Source: Agrobacterium vitis
GTDB taxonomy: Bacteria; Pseudomonadota; Alphaproteobacteria; Rhizobiales; Rhizobiaceae
NCBI RefSeq assembly: GCF_013426735.1
Contig: NZ_AP023272.1
Span: 637,501-701,500 of the forward strand
DNA length: 64,000 bases
Direction of reading: 5' to 3'
Part shown: piece after piece, positions 1-9,912 of the stretch
Position numbering within the stretch: the stretch's first letter is position 1
How the letters are laid out: each line of letters opens with the position of its first letter
Position numbers and translations under genes: made by a program
The notes under the pieces: generated by a model
Seen by the model: the letters and a program-made list of their open reading frames with translations, nothing else
Told to the model about the DNA's origin: nothing
Database searches by the model: none

Positions 1-108
1 AAGGGCGGCGCGGAAGACAAGATCGAAGCCATGGAATCGGCTGGCATTCGGGTTTCGCCCTCGCCAGCCCGCCTTGGCAAGACGCTGGTTGAAGTTCTCA
101 AGGGCTGA
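1..108 (+). CDS. sucD: Succinyl-CoA synthetase alpha subunit (C-terminal end only)
   Basis: The window opens inside a reading frame that encodes 35 residues and stops with TGA at 106-108. The visible tail (GGAEDKIEAMESAGI...) with the ending GKTLVEVLKG is the typical C-terminus of the ADP-forming succinate-CoA ligase alpha subunit, which carries the phosphohistidine and the CoA-binding domain upstream of this window. Its position directly before sucA on the same strand fits the usual rhizobial order of TCA-cycle genes. The N-terminal and catalytic parts lie outside the window, so the call rests on the tail and the context. Confidence 0.85.
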   Translation, partial: KGGAEDKIEAMESAGIRVSPSPARLGKTLVEVLKG

Positions 109-125
109 GACCACATAGAGATGAG

Positions 126-154
126 CGGGTAGACGTCTTTATGGCGTCTGCCCG
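126..154 (+). other. Stem-loop between sucD and sucA
   Basis: Inverted repeat with arms CGGGTAGACG (126-135) and CGTCTGCCCG (145-154), 10 pairs with one G-T, and a 9-base loop. No T-run follows, so it is more likely an intercistronic RNA-processing or stability hairpin than an intrinsic terminator. Confidence 0.55.
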
Positions 155-280
155 TGCAAGCATTTCAAGTCCAGCCGAGCGCAAGCCTTGACTGGCAGAT
201 ATTCGACAAGCCGAATATTCGGTCGAATAGTTCGGTGATGACCTCAAGTCGGGAGGCGGGCACGAGGCCCGCAAAAAACC

Positions 281-3277
281 ATGGCAAGGCAAGAAGCCAA
301 CGAGCAGTTTCAGATCACCTCGTTCCTGGACGGATCGAATGCGATCTATATCGAGCAGCTTTATGCGCGTTACGAAGACGATCCGAATTCGGTATCGCCT
401 GAGTGGCAATCCTTCTTCAAGGCGCTGGGCGATAATCCAAGCGACGTGAAAAAGGCAGCCAAGGGAGCCTCCTGGCAGCGGAGCAATTGGCCGCTGACAC
501 CCCGCACCGATCTGGTTTCGGCGCTTGATGGGAATTGGGGTCTGGTCGAGAAGGCCATTGAAACCAAGGTCAAGGGCAAGGCAGAAGCCGCAGCCGCAAC
601 CACGGGCAAACCGGTTTCTGAAACCGATGTGTTGCAGGCGACCCGTGATAGCGTGCGCGCCATCATGATGATCCGCGCTTATCGCATGCGCGGTCATTTG
701 CACGCCAAGCTCGACCCGCTCGGCATTGCTACTGCGGTTGAAGATTACAACGAGCTGTCGCCATCGTCCTACGGCTTTACTGATGCAGATTTTGATCGCA
801 AGATCTTCATCGATAACGTTCTGGGGCTGGAATATGCCACCGTGCGTGAGATGATCGAAATTCTTGAGCGTACCTATTGCTCGACGCTCGGTTTCGAATT
901 CATGCACATTTCCAATCCGGAAGAAAAATCCTGGATTCAGGAGCGCATCGAAGGCCCCGATAAAGGTGTAGATTTTACCGTAGAGGGCAAGAAAGCCATT
1001 CTGCAAAAGCTGGTTGAGGCTGAAGGCTTCGAGCAGTTCATCGATGTGAAGTACAAGGGCACCAAGCGCTTTGGTCTGGATGGCGGCGAATCGCTGATCC
1101 CGGCGCTGGAGCAGATCATCAAGCGCGGCGGTCAGGAAGGTCTCGAAGAGGTTGTGCTCGGCATGGCGCATCGCGGCCGTCTGAACGTGCTGACCAATGT
1201 GATGCACAAGCCGCATCGCGCCGTGTTCCACGAGTTCAAGGGTGGTTCGTTCAAGCCTGATGAAGTCGAAGGCTCCGGCGACGTGAAGTACCATCTGGGT
1301 GCCTCGTCCGACCGCGAATTCGATGGCAACAAGGTTCACTTGTCGCTGACGGCCAACCCGTCACATCTGGAAATCGTTAACCCCGTGGTGATGGGTAAGG
1401 CCCGTGCCAAGCAGGACCAGCTTGCCAAAGTCTGGGAAGGTGACGTGATTCCGCTGAAGGAACGCGCCAAGGTTCTGCCGCTGCTGCTGCATGGTGACGC
1501 TGCCTTTGCGGGTCAGGGCGTTGTGGCTGAAATTCTCGGCCTGTCTGGTCTGCGCGGTCACCGCGTGGCTGGCACGATGCATGTGATCATCAATAACCAG
1601 ATCGGCTTTACCACCAATCCGGGCTTCTCGCGCTCGTCGCCTTATCCATCGGATGTGGCCAAGATGATCGAAGCGCCGATCTTCCATGTGAATGGTGACG
1701 ATCCGGAAGCTGTGGTCTATGCCGCCAAGGTGGCCACTGAATTCCGCATGAAGTTCCACAAGCCTGTGGTTGTGGACATGTTCTGCTACCGTCGCTTTGG
1801 CCATAATGAAGGTGATGAGCCTTCGTTCACCCAGCCAAAGATGTACAAGGAAATCCGCTCCCATAAGACGGTTGTTCAGGTCTATGGTGATCGTCTGATT
1901 GCTGAAGGCGTGATTACCGAAGGCGATCTTGAAAAGATGAAGGCCGATTGGCGCGCCAATCTTGAGCAGGAATTCGAGGCCGGCCAGTCCTACAAGCCCA
2001 ACAAGGCTGACTGGTTGGATGGCGTCTGGTCCGGTCTTCGCGCCGCCGACAATGCCGATGAGCAGCGTCGCGGCAAGACAGCCATGCCGATGAAGTCCCT
2101 GAAGGAGATTGGTCGCAAGCTGTCAACAATTCCTGATGGGTTCAAGGCGCATCGCACCATCCAGCGCTTCATGGAAAACCGTGCGCAGATGATCGAGACC
2201 GGCGAGGGCATCGATTGGGCGATGGCCGAGGCCCTGGCCTTTGGTTCGCTGGTTGTCGAAGGCCACAAGATCCGCCTGTCTGGCCAGGATTGCGAGCGCG
2301 GCACATTCAGCCAGCGTCATTCGGTGCTTTATGATCAGGAAAGCGAAGATCGCTATATTCCGCTGGCCAACCTGGCGCCTAACCAGGCCCGCTACGAAGT
2401 CATCAATTCGATGCTGTCGGAAGAGGCTGTGCTTGGTTTTGAATACGGCTATTCGCTGGCCCGCCCGAATGCGCTGACCCTGTGGGAAGCCCAGTTCGGT
2501 GACTTCGCCAACGGCGCCCAGGTGGTGTTCGACCAGTTCATCTCGTCGGGTGAACGCAAGTGGCTTCGCATGTCCGGCCTCGTCTGCCTTCTGCCGCATG
2601 GCTATGAAGGTCAGGGACCGGAACACTCTTCGGCTCGTCTGGAGCGCTGGCTGCAAATGTGCGCCGAAGACAATATGCAGGTGGCCAACGTCACGACGCC
2701 GAGCAATTACTACCATATCCTGCGCCGTCAGGTGAAACGCGACTTCCGTAAGCCGCTGATCCTGATGACGCCGAAGTCGCTGCTGCGCCACAAGCGGGCA
2801 CAGTCTACCCTGGCGGAAATGGCAGGCGAAAGCTCGTTCCATCGCCTGCTGTGGGATGATGCCGAGATCATCAAGGACGGTCCGATCAAGCTCCAGAAGG
2901 ATGCCAAGATCCGCCGCGTGGTGATGTGTAGCGGCAAAGTTTATTATGACCTGCTGGAAGAGCGCGAAAAGCGTGGCATCGACGATGTCTACTTGCTGCG
3001 TATCGAACAGCTCTATCCGTTCCCGGCCAAGGCGCTGATCAATGAGCTCAGCCGCTTCCGCAATGCGGAAATGGTCTGGTGCCAGGAAGAGCCGAAGAAC
3101 ATGGGGGCCTGGTCCTTCATCGATCCTTACCTGGAATGGGTGCTGGCTCATATCGACGCCAAGTATCAGCGCGTGCGCTATACCGGCCGTCCGGCTGCCG
3201 CCTCTCCGGCAACAGGCCTGATGTCCAAGCATCTCGCCCAGTTGCAAGCCTTCCTGGAGGACGCACTCGGCGGCTGA
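281..3277 (+). CDS. sucA: 2-oxoglutarate dehydrogenase E1 component
   Basis: This thiamine-diphosphate-dependent E1 subunit of the 2-oxoglutarate dehydrogenase complex decarboxylates 2-oxoglutarate and passes the succinyl group to the lipoyl arm of SucB in the cytosol. The 998-residue product has the family's normal length. It starts with the typical short N-terminal segment (MARQEANEQF), followed by the SNP-containing dehydrogenase E1 core with LGMAHRGRLNVL near residue 290, the active-site loop around HLSLTANPSHLE, the ThDP-binding GDAAFAGQG stretch and INNQIGFTT. The C-terminal transketolase-like and OGDC-E1 C domains contain GYEGQGPEHSSAR and CQEEPKNMGAW. The ATG at 281 is taken because the N-terminus then matches the family. 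Only a weak ribosome-binding sequence precedes it. sucB follows after 57 bases, so the two are probably cotranscribed. Confidence 0.97.
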   Translation: MARQEANEQFQITSFLDGSNAIYIEQLYARYEDDPNSVSPEWQSFFKALGDNPSDVKKAAKGASWQRSNWPLTPRTDLVSALDGNWGLVEKAIETKVKGKAEAAAATTGKPVSETDVLQATRDSVRAIMMIRAYRMRGHLHAKLDPLGIATAVEDYNELSPSSYGFTDADFDRKIFIDNVLGLEYATVREMIEILERTYCSTLGFEFMHISNPEEKSWIQERIEGPDKGVDFTVEGKKAILQKLVEAEGFEQFIDVKYKGTKRFGLDGGESLIPALEQIIKRGGQEGLEEVVLGMAHRGRLNVLTNVMHKPHRAVFHEFKGGSFKPDEVEGSGDVKYHLGASSDREFDGNKVHLSLTANPSHLEIVNPVVMGKARAKQDQLAKVWEGDVIPLKERAKVLPLLLHGDAAFAGQGVVAEILGLSGLRGHRVAGTMHVIINNQIGFTTNPGFSRSSPYPSDVAKMIEAPIFHVNGDDPEAVVYAAKVATEFRMKFHKPVVVDMFCYRRFGHNEGDEPSFTQPKMYKEIRSHKTVVQVYGDRLIAEGVITEGDLEKMKADWRANLEQEFEAGQSYKPNKADWLDGVWSGLRAADNADEQRRGKTAMPMKSLKEIGRKLSTIPDGFKAHRTIQRFMENRAQMIETGEGIDWAMAEALAFGSLVVEGHKIRLSGQDCERGTFSQRHSVLYDQESEDRYIPLANLAPNQARYEVINSMLSEEAVLGFEYGYSLARPNALTLWEAQFGDFANGAQVVFDQFISSGERKWLRMSGLVCLLPHGYEGQGPEHSSARLERWLQMCAEDNMQVANVTTPSNYYHILRRQVKRDFRKPLILMTPKSLLRHKRAQSTLAEMAGESSFHRLLWDDAEIIKDGPIKLQKDAKIRRVVMCSGKVYYDLLEEREKRGIDDVYLLRIEQLYPFPAKALINELSRFRNAEMVWCQEEPKNMGAWSFIDPYLEWVLAHIDAKYQRVRYTGRPAAASPATGLMSKHLAQLQAFLEDALGG

Positions 3278-3334
3278 TGCTGCCGGGTCCACCCTTTCGC
3301 TCGAAATCCATATCGATCAACGGAATTTATCATC

Positions 3335-4564
<1,230 letters not shown>

Positions 4565-4677
4565 TACACAAAATGAGATCGTCTTGCGCTGCCAATAGGT
4601 GGCGGAAGATGTCAGATCACAAAATGCGATGCGGCATTCCATCGGGAATGGTGTGAACCAAAAAGTGGAGCATGAAC

Positions 4678-5091
4678 ATGCAACCGACTTTTCTTGCCGC
4701 TTCGCCTTTTTTGCCGCTGATTGGTATCAGTGTGCTTCTGTTGATCGTCCACATCATGCTGCAAGGCATGACGGCGACAAAGGAACTCGGGACAAACTGG
4801 AATGCCGGTCCGAGAGATGATGACAGGAAACCGACCGGTCAGCTCGCGGGCCGTGCGGCGCGGTCCTCCACGAATTTCAGGGAGACCTATCCCGGGTTCA
4901 TTGCCCTTGCATTCGGCCTCATTCTGGCTGGTGATCCACATGGGTTCGGCCTGATCGGTGCATGGGTCTGGCTGGTGTGTCGGATTATCTACATTCCGCT
5001 TTATCTGGCGGGAATTCCCTATATCCGGTCGCTGGTATGGGTGGGCTCGATGGCAGGTCTGGTGGCGATGCTGTTGGTCCTGTTGTTTTAA
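4678..5091 (+). CDS. MAPEG family membrane protein
   Basis: Small integral membrane protein of about 137 residues with four predicted hydrophobic segments (about residues 8-28, 75-90, 92-112 and 118-137). A polar loop carries ELGTNWNAGPRD and RAxRxxxNFRETYP, and this RxxRaxxNxxE pattern is characteristic of the MAPEG family, which includes bacterial glutathione-S-transferase-like membrane proteins of unclear substrate. Two in-frame ATGs exist, at 4672 and 4678. The GTGGAG ribosome-binding site at 4665-4670 is correctly spaced only for 4678. The gene sits between sucB and a LysE-type exporter on the same strand, but nothing in the sequence ties it to 2-oxoglutarate dehydrogenase. No substrate can be assigned. 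Confidence 0.8.
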   Translation: MQPTFLAASPFLPLIGISVLLLIVHIMLQGMTATKELGTNWNAGPRDDDRKPTGQLAGRAARSSTNFRETYPGFIALAFGLILAGDPHGFGLIGAWVWLVCRIIYIPLYLAGIPYIRSLVWVGSMAGLVAMLLVLLF

Positions 5092-5124
5092 GCGGCTGCT
5101 TATGGCGCGGAGTGAGGAAAGTCG

Positions 5125-5766
5125 ATGCATCCCTATCTGTTTGAACTCGCATCCCTGATGGCTATTTTCGCCTTCGCTATCGTCTCTCCCGGTGCTGATC
5201 TGGCTATGGTCATGCGCCAATCCCTGGTACATGGACGGCGTGAGGCGATCATCACCAGTTTCGGTGTTGGTTCGTCGCTGATGTTTCATGTGACCTACAC
5301 CATTCTCGGCCTTGGCCTGATCATCTCCCAGTCGATCTACCTGTTCAATATCGTCAAATGGTGTGGTGTCGCCTATCTGCTTTACATTGGTGTGAAGTCA
5401 TTGCGGGCGGGTAAATCCGATATGACCGCGCAGCCGACTGTGGAGGCGGGCGATCAAAAACGCCAGTCGATCTCCAAGTCGTTCTTTCTCGGTTTTGCAG
5501 CCAATGCTCTCAATCCGAAACCGGTGTTTTTCTTCCTGTCGATCTTCTCCACGGTGGTCAGCGTTCATACGCCGATCGCGGTTAAGTTCGGCTATGGCCT
5601 CGTGATGGCGACCTGCCTGATCACCTGGTTTGTCGGCGTCAGTATTTTCATGACGACGCCGAAAATGCGTGCGGCCTTTTCACGCGCCAGCCAATGGATC
5701 GACCGCATCAGCGGTGCAGTCTTCATTGTGCTTGGTTTGAAGCTTGCGACGGAAAAGGCCAGTTAA
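5125..5766 (+). CDS. LysE/RhtB family amino-acid exporter
   Basis: The 213-residue product is very hydrophobic, with about six membrane segments. It has the family's N-terminal signature SPGADLAMVMRQSLVHGRR and the second conserved block KWCGVAYLLYIGVKSLRAG, both typical of LysE/RhtB translocators that export amino acids (lysine, homoserine, threonine and others) across the inner membrane. The second block continues into FFLGFAANALNPKPVFFF, also a family hallmark. GAGGAAAG lies just before the ATG at 5125. The gene begins 33 bases after the MAPEG gene and 109 bases before lpdA, so it may belong to the same transcript. The exported substrate cannot be told from sequence. Confidence 0.88.
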   Translation: MHPYLFELASLMAIFAFAIVSPGADLAMVMRQSLVHGRREAIITSFGVGSSLMFHVTYTILGLGLIISQSIYLFNIVKWCGVAYLLYIGVKSLRAGKSDMTAQPTVEAGDQKRQSISKSFFLGFAANALNPKPVFFFLSIFSTVVSVHTPIAVKFGYGLVMATCLITWFVGVSIFMTTPKMRAAFSRASQWIDRISGAVFIVLGLKLATEKAS

Positions 5767-5875
5767 TGTGAGCGCTTTGCGCTTGTCTCATGCGGGCCTT
5801 GGCCCTGTCTGTTCGTGATTTTGCCGGTACCCACAATGATGGGCGGCATAACGTTTGATGTGAAGGAATGATTGA

Positions 5876-7282
5876 ATGGCATATGATCTTGTTGTCATCG
5901 GTAGCGGCCCCGGCGGTTATGTCTGCGCGATCAAGGCTGCCCAGCTTGGAATGAAGGTGGCGGTTGTCGAGAAGCGTGCCACCTATGGCGGCACCTGCCT
6001 CAATATCGGCTGCATTCCATCGAAAGCCCTGCTGCATGCGTCCGAAATGTTCCACCATGCCGCCCATGGCATGGCTGAGCTGGGTGTGGATGTCAGCGCG
6101 CCGGTCCTGAACCTGCCGAAGATGATGGCGCACAAGGATGCGACCGTGAAAGCCAATGTCGAAGGCGTGTCCTTCCTGTTCAAGAAGAACAAGATCGACG
6201 GCGTCATCGGCACCGGCAAGATCGTGGCTGCCGGCAAGGTCTCCGTCACCAATGACAAGGGTGAAGAACAGATCCTCGAAACCAAGAACATCGTCATAGC
6301 CACCGGCTCGGATGTGGCTGGCATTCCCGGCGTTGCCGTTGATATCGACGAAAAGATCATCGTCTCTTCCACCGGCGGCATTGCGCTGGACAAGGTGCCG
6401 GGCAAGATGATCGTGGTTGGCGGCGGCGTGATTGGCCTTGAGCTTGGCTCGGTCTGGGCGCGTCTGGGTGCCAAGGTCACGGTGGTCGAATATCTCGACA
6501 CTATTCTCGGCGGCATGGACGGCGAAGTCTCCAAGCAGTTCCAGCGAATGCTGGTCAAGCAGGGCATGGAATTCAATCTCGGCGCCAAGGTGACCGCCGT
6601 TGAAAAGACCGGTTCCGGTGCCAAGGTTACGTTCGAACCTGCCAAGGGCGGCGAAGCCACCGTGCTGGAAGCCGATGTCGTGCTGATCGCCACGGGCCGC
6701 AAGCCTTACACCACAGGCCTTGGGCTGGAAGACGTTGGTGTTGCCCTCGACAACCGTGGCCGCGTCGAAATCGACAATCACTTCCAGACCAATGTTGCCG
6801 GCATTTACGCCATTGGTGACGTGGTCAAGGGTCCAATGCTGGCGCATAAGGCTGAAGATGAAGGTGTCGCGCTTGCGGAAATCCTCTCCGGCCAGCACGG
6901 CCATGTGAATTATGATGTCATTCCGGGCGTGGTTTACACCCAGCCGGAAGTTGCCTCCGTCGGCAAGACGGAAGAAGAACTGAAGGCCGCAGGCGTCGCC
7001 TACAAGATCGGCAAGTTCCCCTTCACCGCCAATGGCCGCGCCCGCGCCATGCTGGCGACGGACGGTTTCGTTAAGGTCCTTGCCGATAAGGAAAGCGACC
7101 GGGTGCTTGGCGTTCACATCATCGGCCTTGGGGCTGGTGAAATGATCCATGAAGCGGCTGTGCTGATGGAATTCGGCGGCTCTTCGGAAGATCTTGGCCG
7201 CACCTGCCATGCGCATCCCACCATGTCGGAAGCCGTGAAGGAAGCAGCATTGGCCACCTTCGCCAAGCCGATTCACATGTGA
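5876..7282 (+). CDS. lpdA: Dihydrolipoyl dehydrogenase (E3)
   Basis: FAD-dependent flavoenzyme that reoxidises the dihydrolipoyl arms of 2-oxoglutarate dehydrogenase (and possibly other 2-oxoacid complexes) with NAD+. The 468-residue product has the N-terminal FAD-binding GSGPGGYVCA and the redox-active disulfide C41/C46 in GGTCLNIGCIPSK. The NAD-binding Rossmann motif is VGGGVIGLELGSVWARLG, and YAIGDVVKGPMLAHKAEDEG is the second FAD motif. The C-terminal catalytic dyad is His447/Glu452 in HPTMSE. AAGGA lies upstream of the ATG at 5876. The location downstream of sucAB supports assignment as the E3 of that complex. It is followed by a palindromic repeat and a terminator. Confidence 0.97.
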   Translation: MAYDLVVIGSGPGGYVCAIKAAQLGMKVAVVEKRATYGGTCLNIGCIPSKALLHASEMFHHAAHGMAELGVDVSAPVLNLPKMMAHKDATVKANVEGVSFLFKKNKIDGVIGTGKIVAAGKVSVTNDKGEEQILETKNIVIATGSDVAGIPGVAVDIDEKIIVSSTGGIALDKVPGKMIVVGGGVIGLELGSVWARLGAKVTVVEYLDTILGGMDGEVSKQFQRMLVKQGMEFNLGAKVTAVEKTGSGAKVTFEPAKGGEATVLEADVVLIATGRKPYTTGLGLEDVGVALDNRGRVEIDNHFQTNVAGIYAIGDVVKGPMLAHKAEDEGVALAEILSGQHGHVNYDVIPGVVYTQPEVASVGKTEEELKAAGVAYKIGKFPFTANGRARAMLATDGFVKVLADKESDRVLGVHIIGLGAGEMIHEAAVLMEFGGSSEDLGRTCHAHPTMSEAVKEAALATFAKPIHM

Positions 7283-7293
7283 TCTGCGCTCTT

Positions 7294-7353
7294 TTTTAGA
7301 GCATCGGACCGAAAGTTAAGAACCGGTTCTCGGATAAATCCGATGCTCTAAAA
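7294..7353. repeat. Rhizobial-type palindromic intergenic repeat
   Basis: A 60-base element with perfect 15-bp inverted arms (TTTTAGAGCATCGGA at 7294-7308, TCCGATGCTCTAAAA at 7339-7353). They flank a core with the 12-bp palindrome AGAACCGGTTCT at 7319-7330. From memory, elements of the form GAGCATCGG...AACCGGTT...CCGATGCTC are scattered in many rhizobial genomes. No second copy was noticed in this window. Confidence 0.75.
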
Positions 7354-7394
7354 GAAGAGAGAACTCGCAGTTATTATCGTTTTGCAATCTTGAG

Positions 7395-7427
7395 AGCTGT
7401 GGCTTGATGTTCAAGCCACAGCTTTTC
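7395..7427 (+). terminator. Intrinsic terminator downstream of lpdA
   Basis: Perfect 13-bp stem (AGCTGTGGCTTGA at 7395-7407, TCAAGCCACAGCT at 7411-7423) with a 3-base loop, followed by TTTCT. It lies between the convergent lpdA and TraB/GumN genes. Read from the minus strand there is no clear T-run, so it mainly serves the plus strand. Confidence 0.75.
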
Positions 7428-7436
7428 TAATTTGCT

Positions 7437-8537
7437 TTATTGCAGGGCCGTCAGGGTGAAGCCCTGAGCGCGCAGCAATTCCACCAGCCCTTTTTCGCCC
7501 GGCAGATGTAAGGCGCCGACAGCCATGAAGACCTTGCCTTGACTGATAAGCGGACCAGCGCGCTGTGCCATGACTTTGTTGCGGTCGATCACTAGCCGCT
7601 GATCGAAATCAGCTTGGCCATCTGCCTTATCTGTTTCATCGTTCGGGGACACTATTTTCAGCATAGGCATGATTTCCCCGACGTCGCCCTTCAAATAAAG
7701 GGAGATCATGGTTTCATTGACGTCATTGATCTTGTCACCAAGCTCGACGGCCTCGATCAGCGATTGTAAATGAAAAGCCATCGGCAGGTCGTTCATCGCG
7801 GCCAATTGTTCAGCATAGGTTTCCAATCCGACCACCTGCTTGCCGGCCTTGGCGGCATTTTCGGCAATCTGCTTGTCGAGGAAGGACTGTCCCTCGGCTT
7901 TGCGGGCCTTTTCGCAGGCCGGAAGTGCGACGAAAGCCGCGAGAATCCAGGGTTTCATTCTGTTGACGGCGGTGAGTGACAGACCTCGTTCTTTCAGTCC
8001 GGCTTCGAGCATTGCCGTCTGCTCAGGTGTCAGGCGGCTGGTAATCGTCGTGCCATCGGTAAACATCGACAATTCCGGCTTTGCCAGAAGCGCGAGGGCG
8101 GCTTTCTTGTCGTCGAGGACCTCGTCGGATTCAACGATAATGGTATCGGCTGCCGCTGCGGCGTCTGGTGCGCCTTTCGGCATTGTCAGCACGCGCGGGT
8201 CGGTAACATGCATGGTGCCAAGCAGGAAGGACGGCGCAATGCCGGGCTTTTCGATCTTCCAGAAAATCGAATGGCCATTCGGAACCTTGGCCGCTTCGGC
8301 CTGCAGCGCTTGATAGGCTTTCGGGTCCTTTTGCTGCAAATCCTGCAGGAGATCGCGTCCGGTGCAGGAAAGGTCCTCGGCCTTGGCGAAGCTCGATGAC
8401 ACGATAGCCGCAATCAGCAACGTCAGGAACAGCAGTGGCAAGACCATGATGATGGCCAAGGCCCGGTCAATCCAGCGGGGGGCAGCCCAGCGGGAAACGC
8501 TTGTGTTTATCGCTGACATATTCTTGGCTTTAAACAT
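7437..8537 (-). CDS. TraB/GumN family protein
   Basis: The product has an N-terminal membrane segment (IMVLPLLFLTLLIAAIVSS) and then the TraB/GumN core. LLGTMHVTDPR and the C-terminal GALHLPGEKGLVELL are the two conserved GxxH motifs of the family, thought to be metal-dependent hydrolases or proteases (the fold is shared with Tiki/PrgY). A TVIVESDE-like acidic block follows the first motif. It is therefore probably a membrane-anchored or exported periplasmic protein of unknown substrate. The start is uncertain. ATG at 8537 has GAAAG upstream, but in-frame starts also exist at 8600 (TTG), 8561 and 8519. It lies just downstream of xerC on the same strand. Confidence 0.75.
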   Translation of the reverse strand: MFKAKNMSAINTSVSRWAAPRWIDRALAIIMVLPLLFLTLLIAAIVSSSFAKAEDLSCTGRDLLQDLQQKDPKAYQALQAEAAKVPNGHSIFWKIEKPGIAPSFLLGTMHVTDPRVLTMPKGAPDAAAAADTIIVESDEVLDDKKAALALLAKPELSMFTDGTTITSRLTPEQTAMLEAGLKERGLSLTAVNRMKPWILAAFVALPACEKARKAEGQSFLDKQIAENAAKAGKQVVGLETYAEQLAAMNDLPMAFHLQSLIEAVELGDKINDVNETMISLYLKGDVGEIMPMLKIVSPNDETDKADGQADFDQRLVIDRNKVMAQRAGPLISQGKVFMAVGALHLPGEKGLVELLRAQGFTLTALQ

Positions 8538-8632
8538 CCTGCCTGCTTTCTGAAGGTCCATCTGGGCGTGTCTGACCGGCGACGCCGGTTCCCTTTTCAA
8601 GGACCCTATTTCCCAATTTTAAACATTTGGTA

Positions 8633-9568
8633 TCACGCGCGGGGATGCGCGCGGTCATACACATCCAGTAGCCTTGCCGAATCCACGCCGGTATAGATCT
8701 GGGTGGTGGAAAGGCTGGCATGGCCAAGCAATTCCTGAATGGTGCGCAGGTCGCCGCCGCCGCTCAGCAGATGCGTGGCAAAGGAATGGCGCAATGCATG
8801 TGGCGTTGCGGTATCCGGCAGGCCGAGTGCCGAGCGTAACCGCTGCATTTCCCGCTGGATGATGCCTTGCTGCAATTTCCCGCCGCGCGCGCCGCGAAAC
8901 AGCGGCTCTCCGGCTGGGAGGTGATAGGGGCAGAGGCTTTGATAGGATTCAACCGCTTGCCGCACAATGGGCAAGAGCGGCACGAGCCGGGTCTTGTTGC
9001 CCTTGCCGGTCACCCGCAGTGTTGTCGTCGTGGCGACGATATCGGCGGGTGTCAGGTCCAGCGCCTCGGAAATGCGCAGGCCGCAGCCATAGAGCAAAGC
9101 AAAAACCGCGGCGTCCCGCGCCGCGATCCAAGGCTCCTCGTTCAATTGTGTTTCCGCGGCCACCACCGTCAAAGCCTGGGAGGCACTGAGCGGCTTCGGT
9201 AGCGATTTCGGTTGCTTGGGTGAGCGGATGGCTCCGGCACCGGCGGCATTAACCAGGCCTTTGCGTTCCAGATAGCGCAAGAGCGACCGGACACCGGCAA
9301 GATGACGACCGAGCGAGCGAGCGCCAGCACCTTCCTTGCGGCGTGACGACAAAAATGCGCGCAGGTCGGAAGGCCGTAACGCCTTGATGTCATCGATTGA
9401 CGGAGGACCGCCGAAATAACCGGTCAGAAATCCCAGAAACTGACGGGTATCGCGTTCATAGGCGGTCAGCGTATGATCGGCGAGCCGCCTTTGTCCAGAC
9501 AGGCTCGCAAGCCAATTCTGGCGTTCCGCCAGCAGGTCGGGGGCGGCAATCAACAGCAGTTCTGTCAC
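8633..9568 (-). CDS. xerC: Tyrosine recombinase XerC (chromosome dimer resolution)
   Basis: Site-specific tyrosine recombinase that, with XerD at dif, resolves chromosome dimers before cell division. The 311-residue product has an N-terminal SAM-like core-binding domain (about 14-104). The catalytic domain shows all expected residues: R165 (GLRISEAL), K189 (GKGNKTR), H257 and R260 (HALRHSFATHLL), H283 (LLGHASL) and the nucleophile Y292 (QIYTGVD). The GTG start at 9568 is chosen because GAAGG lies 8 bases upstream. An in-frame GTG at 9637 would add 23 residues but has a poorer site. The TraB/GumN gene starts less than 100 bases downstream and may be cotranscribed. XerD-like proteins are close relatives, but length and N-terminus favour XerC. 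Confidence 0.9.
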   Translation of the reverse strand: MTELLLIAAPDLLAERQNWLASLSGQRRLADHTLTAYERDTRQFLGFLTGYFGGPPSIDDIKALRPSDLRAFLSSRRKEGAGARSLGRHLAGVRSLLRYLERKGLVNAAGAGAIRSPKQPKSLPKPLSASQALTVVAAETQLNEEPWIAARDAAVFALLYGCGLRISEALDLTPADIVATTTTLRVTGKGNKTRLVPLLPIVRQAVESYQSLCPYHLPAGEPLFRGARGGKLQQGIIQREMQRLRSALGLPDTATPHALRHSFATHLLSGGGDLRTIQELLGHASLSTTQIYTGVDSARLLDVYDRAHPRA

Positions 9569-9912
9569 GGCAGGGCCTTCGTGATTGATAGTCTCATATA
9601 ATGTGTCTGTCTTGGTCTTAAACAGTCCAGGAATCACACACCAAAGCCATCCTGCCGGAGAGCCATTAGGGAAGGATTAACCGACGCGCCCAGGTCACCG
9701 GACTGATGCGACGCATGCCAAGGTGTGCATTGAAAATACCAAATATACTCTTAGTTTATATTGGTTTAGCAATCGTCAAAATCGATTCTATACTTTGGTT
9801 TTATACCCTCGATATTGAGGGGATATTTTGAATATATTAATGGTCGGAATATCTAAATATCAGCCAATCTGATGATCTTGTGGGAAGATCTCGACTGGCG
9901 AAAGAAACCAAC
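9569..9912. other. AT-rich divergent intergenic region (xerC / chemoreceptor)
   Basis: About 340 bases between divergent genes, distinctly AT-rich from 9730 to 9870. It holds a small hairpin CCCTC-GATATT-GAGGG at 9806-9821. No gene is supported. Promoters for both flanking genes are expected here, but no convincing sigma-70 pair could be picked. Confidence 0.5.

Noticed and set aside
98..1339. Long minus-strand open frame (413 codons) opposite sucA
   Set aside because: It lies antisense to the conserved, highly expressed sucA coding frame, is not similar to any family I know and is a product of GC-rich codon bias.
5723..7276. Minus-strand frame of 517 codons opposite lpdA
   Set aside because: The sense frame has all motifs of dihydrolipoyl dehydrogenase. 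The antisense product is histidine/glycine-rich and unlike any protein family.
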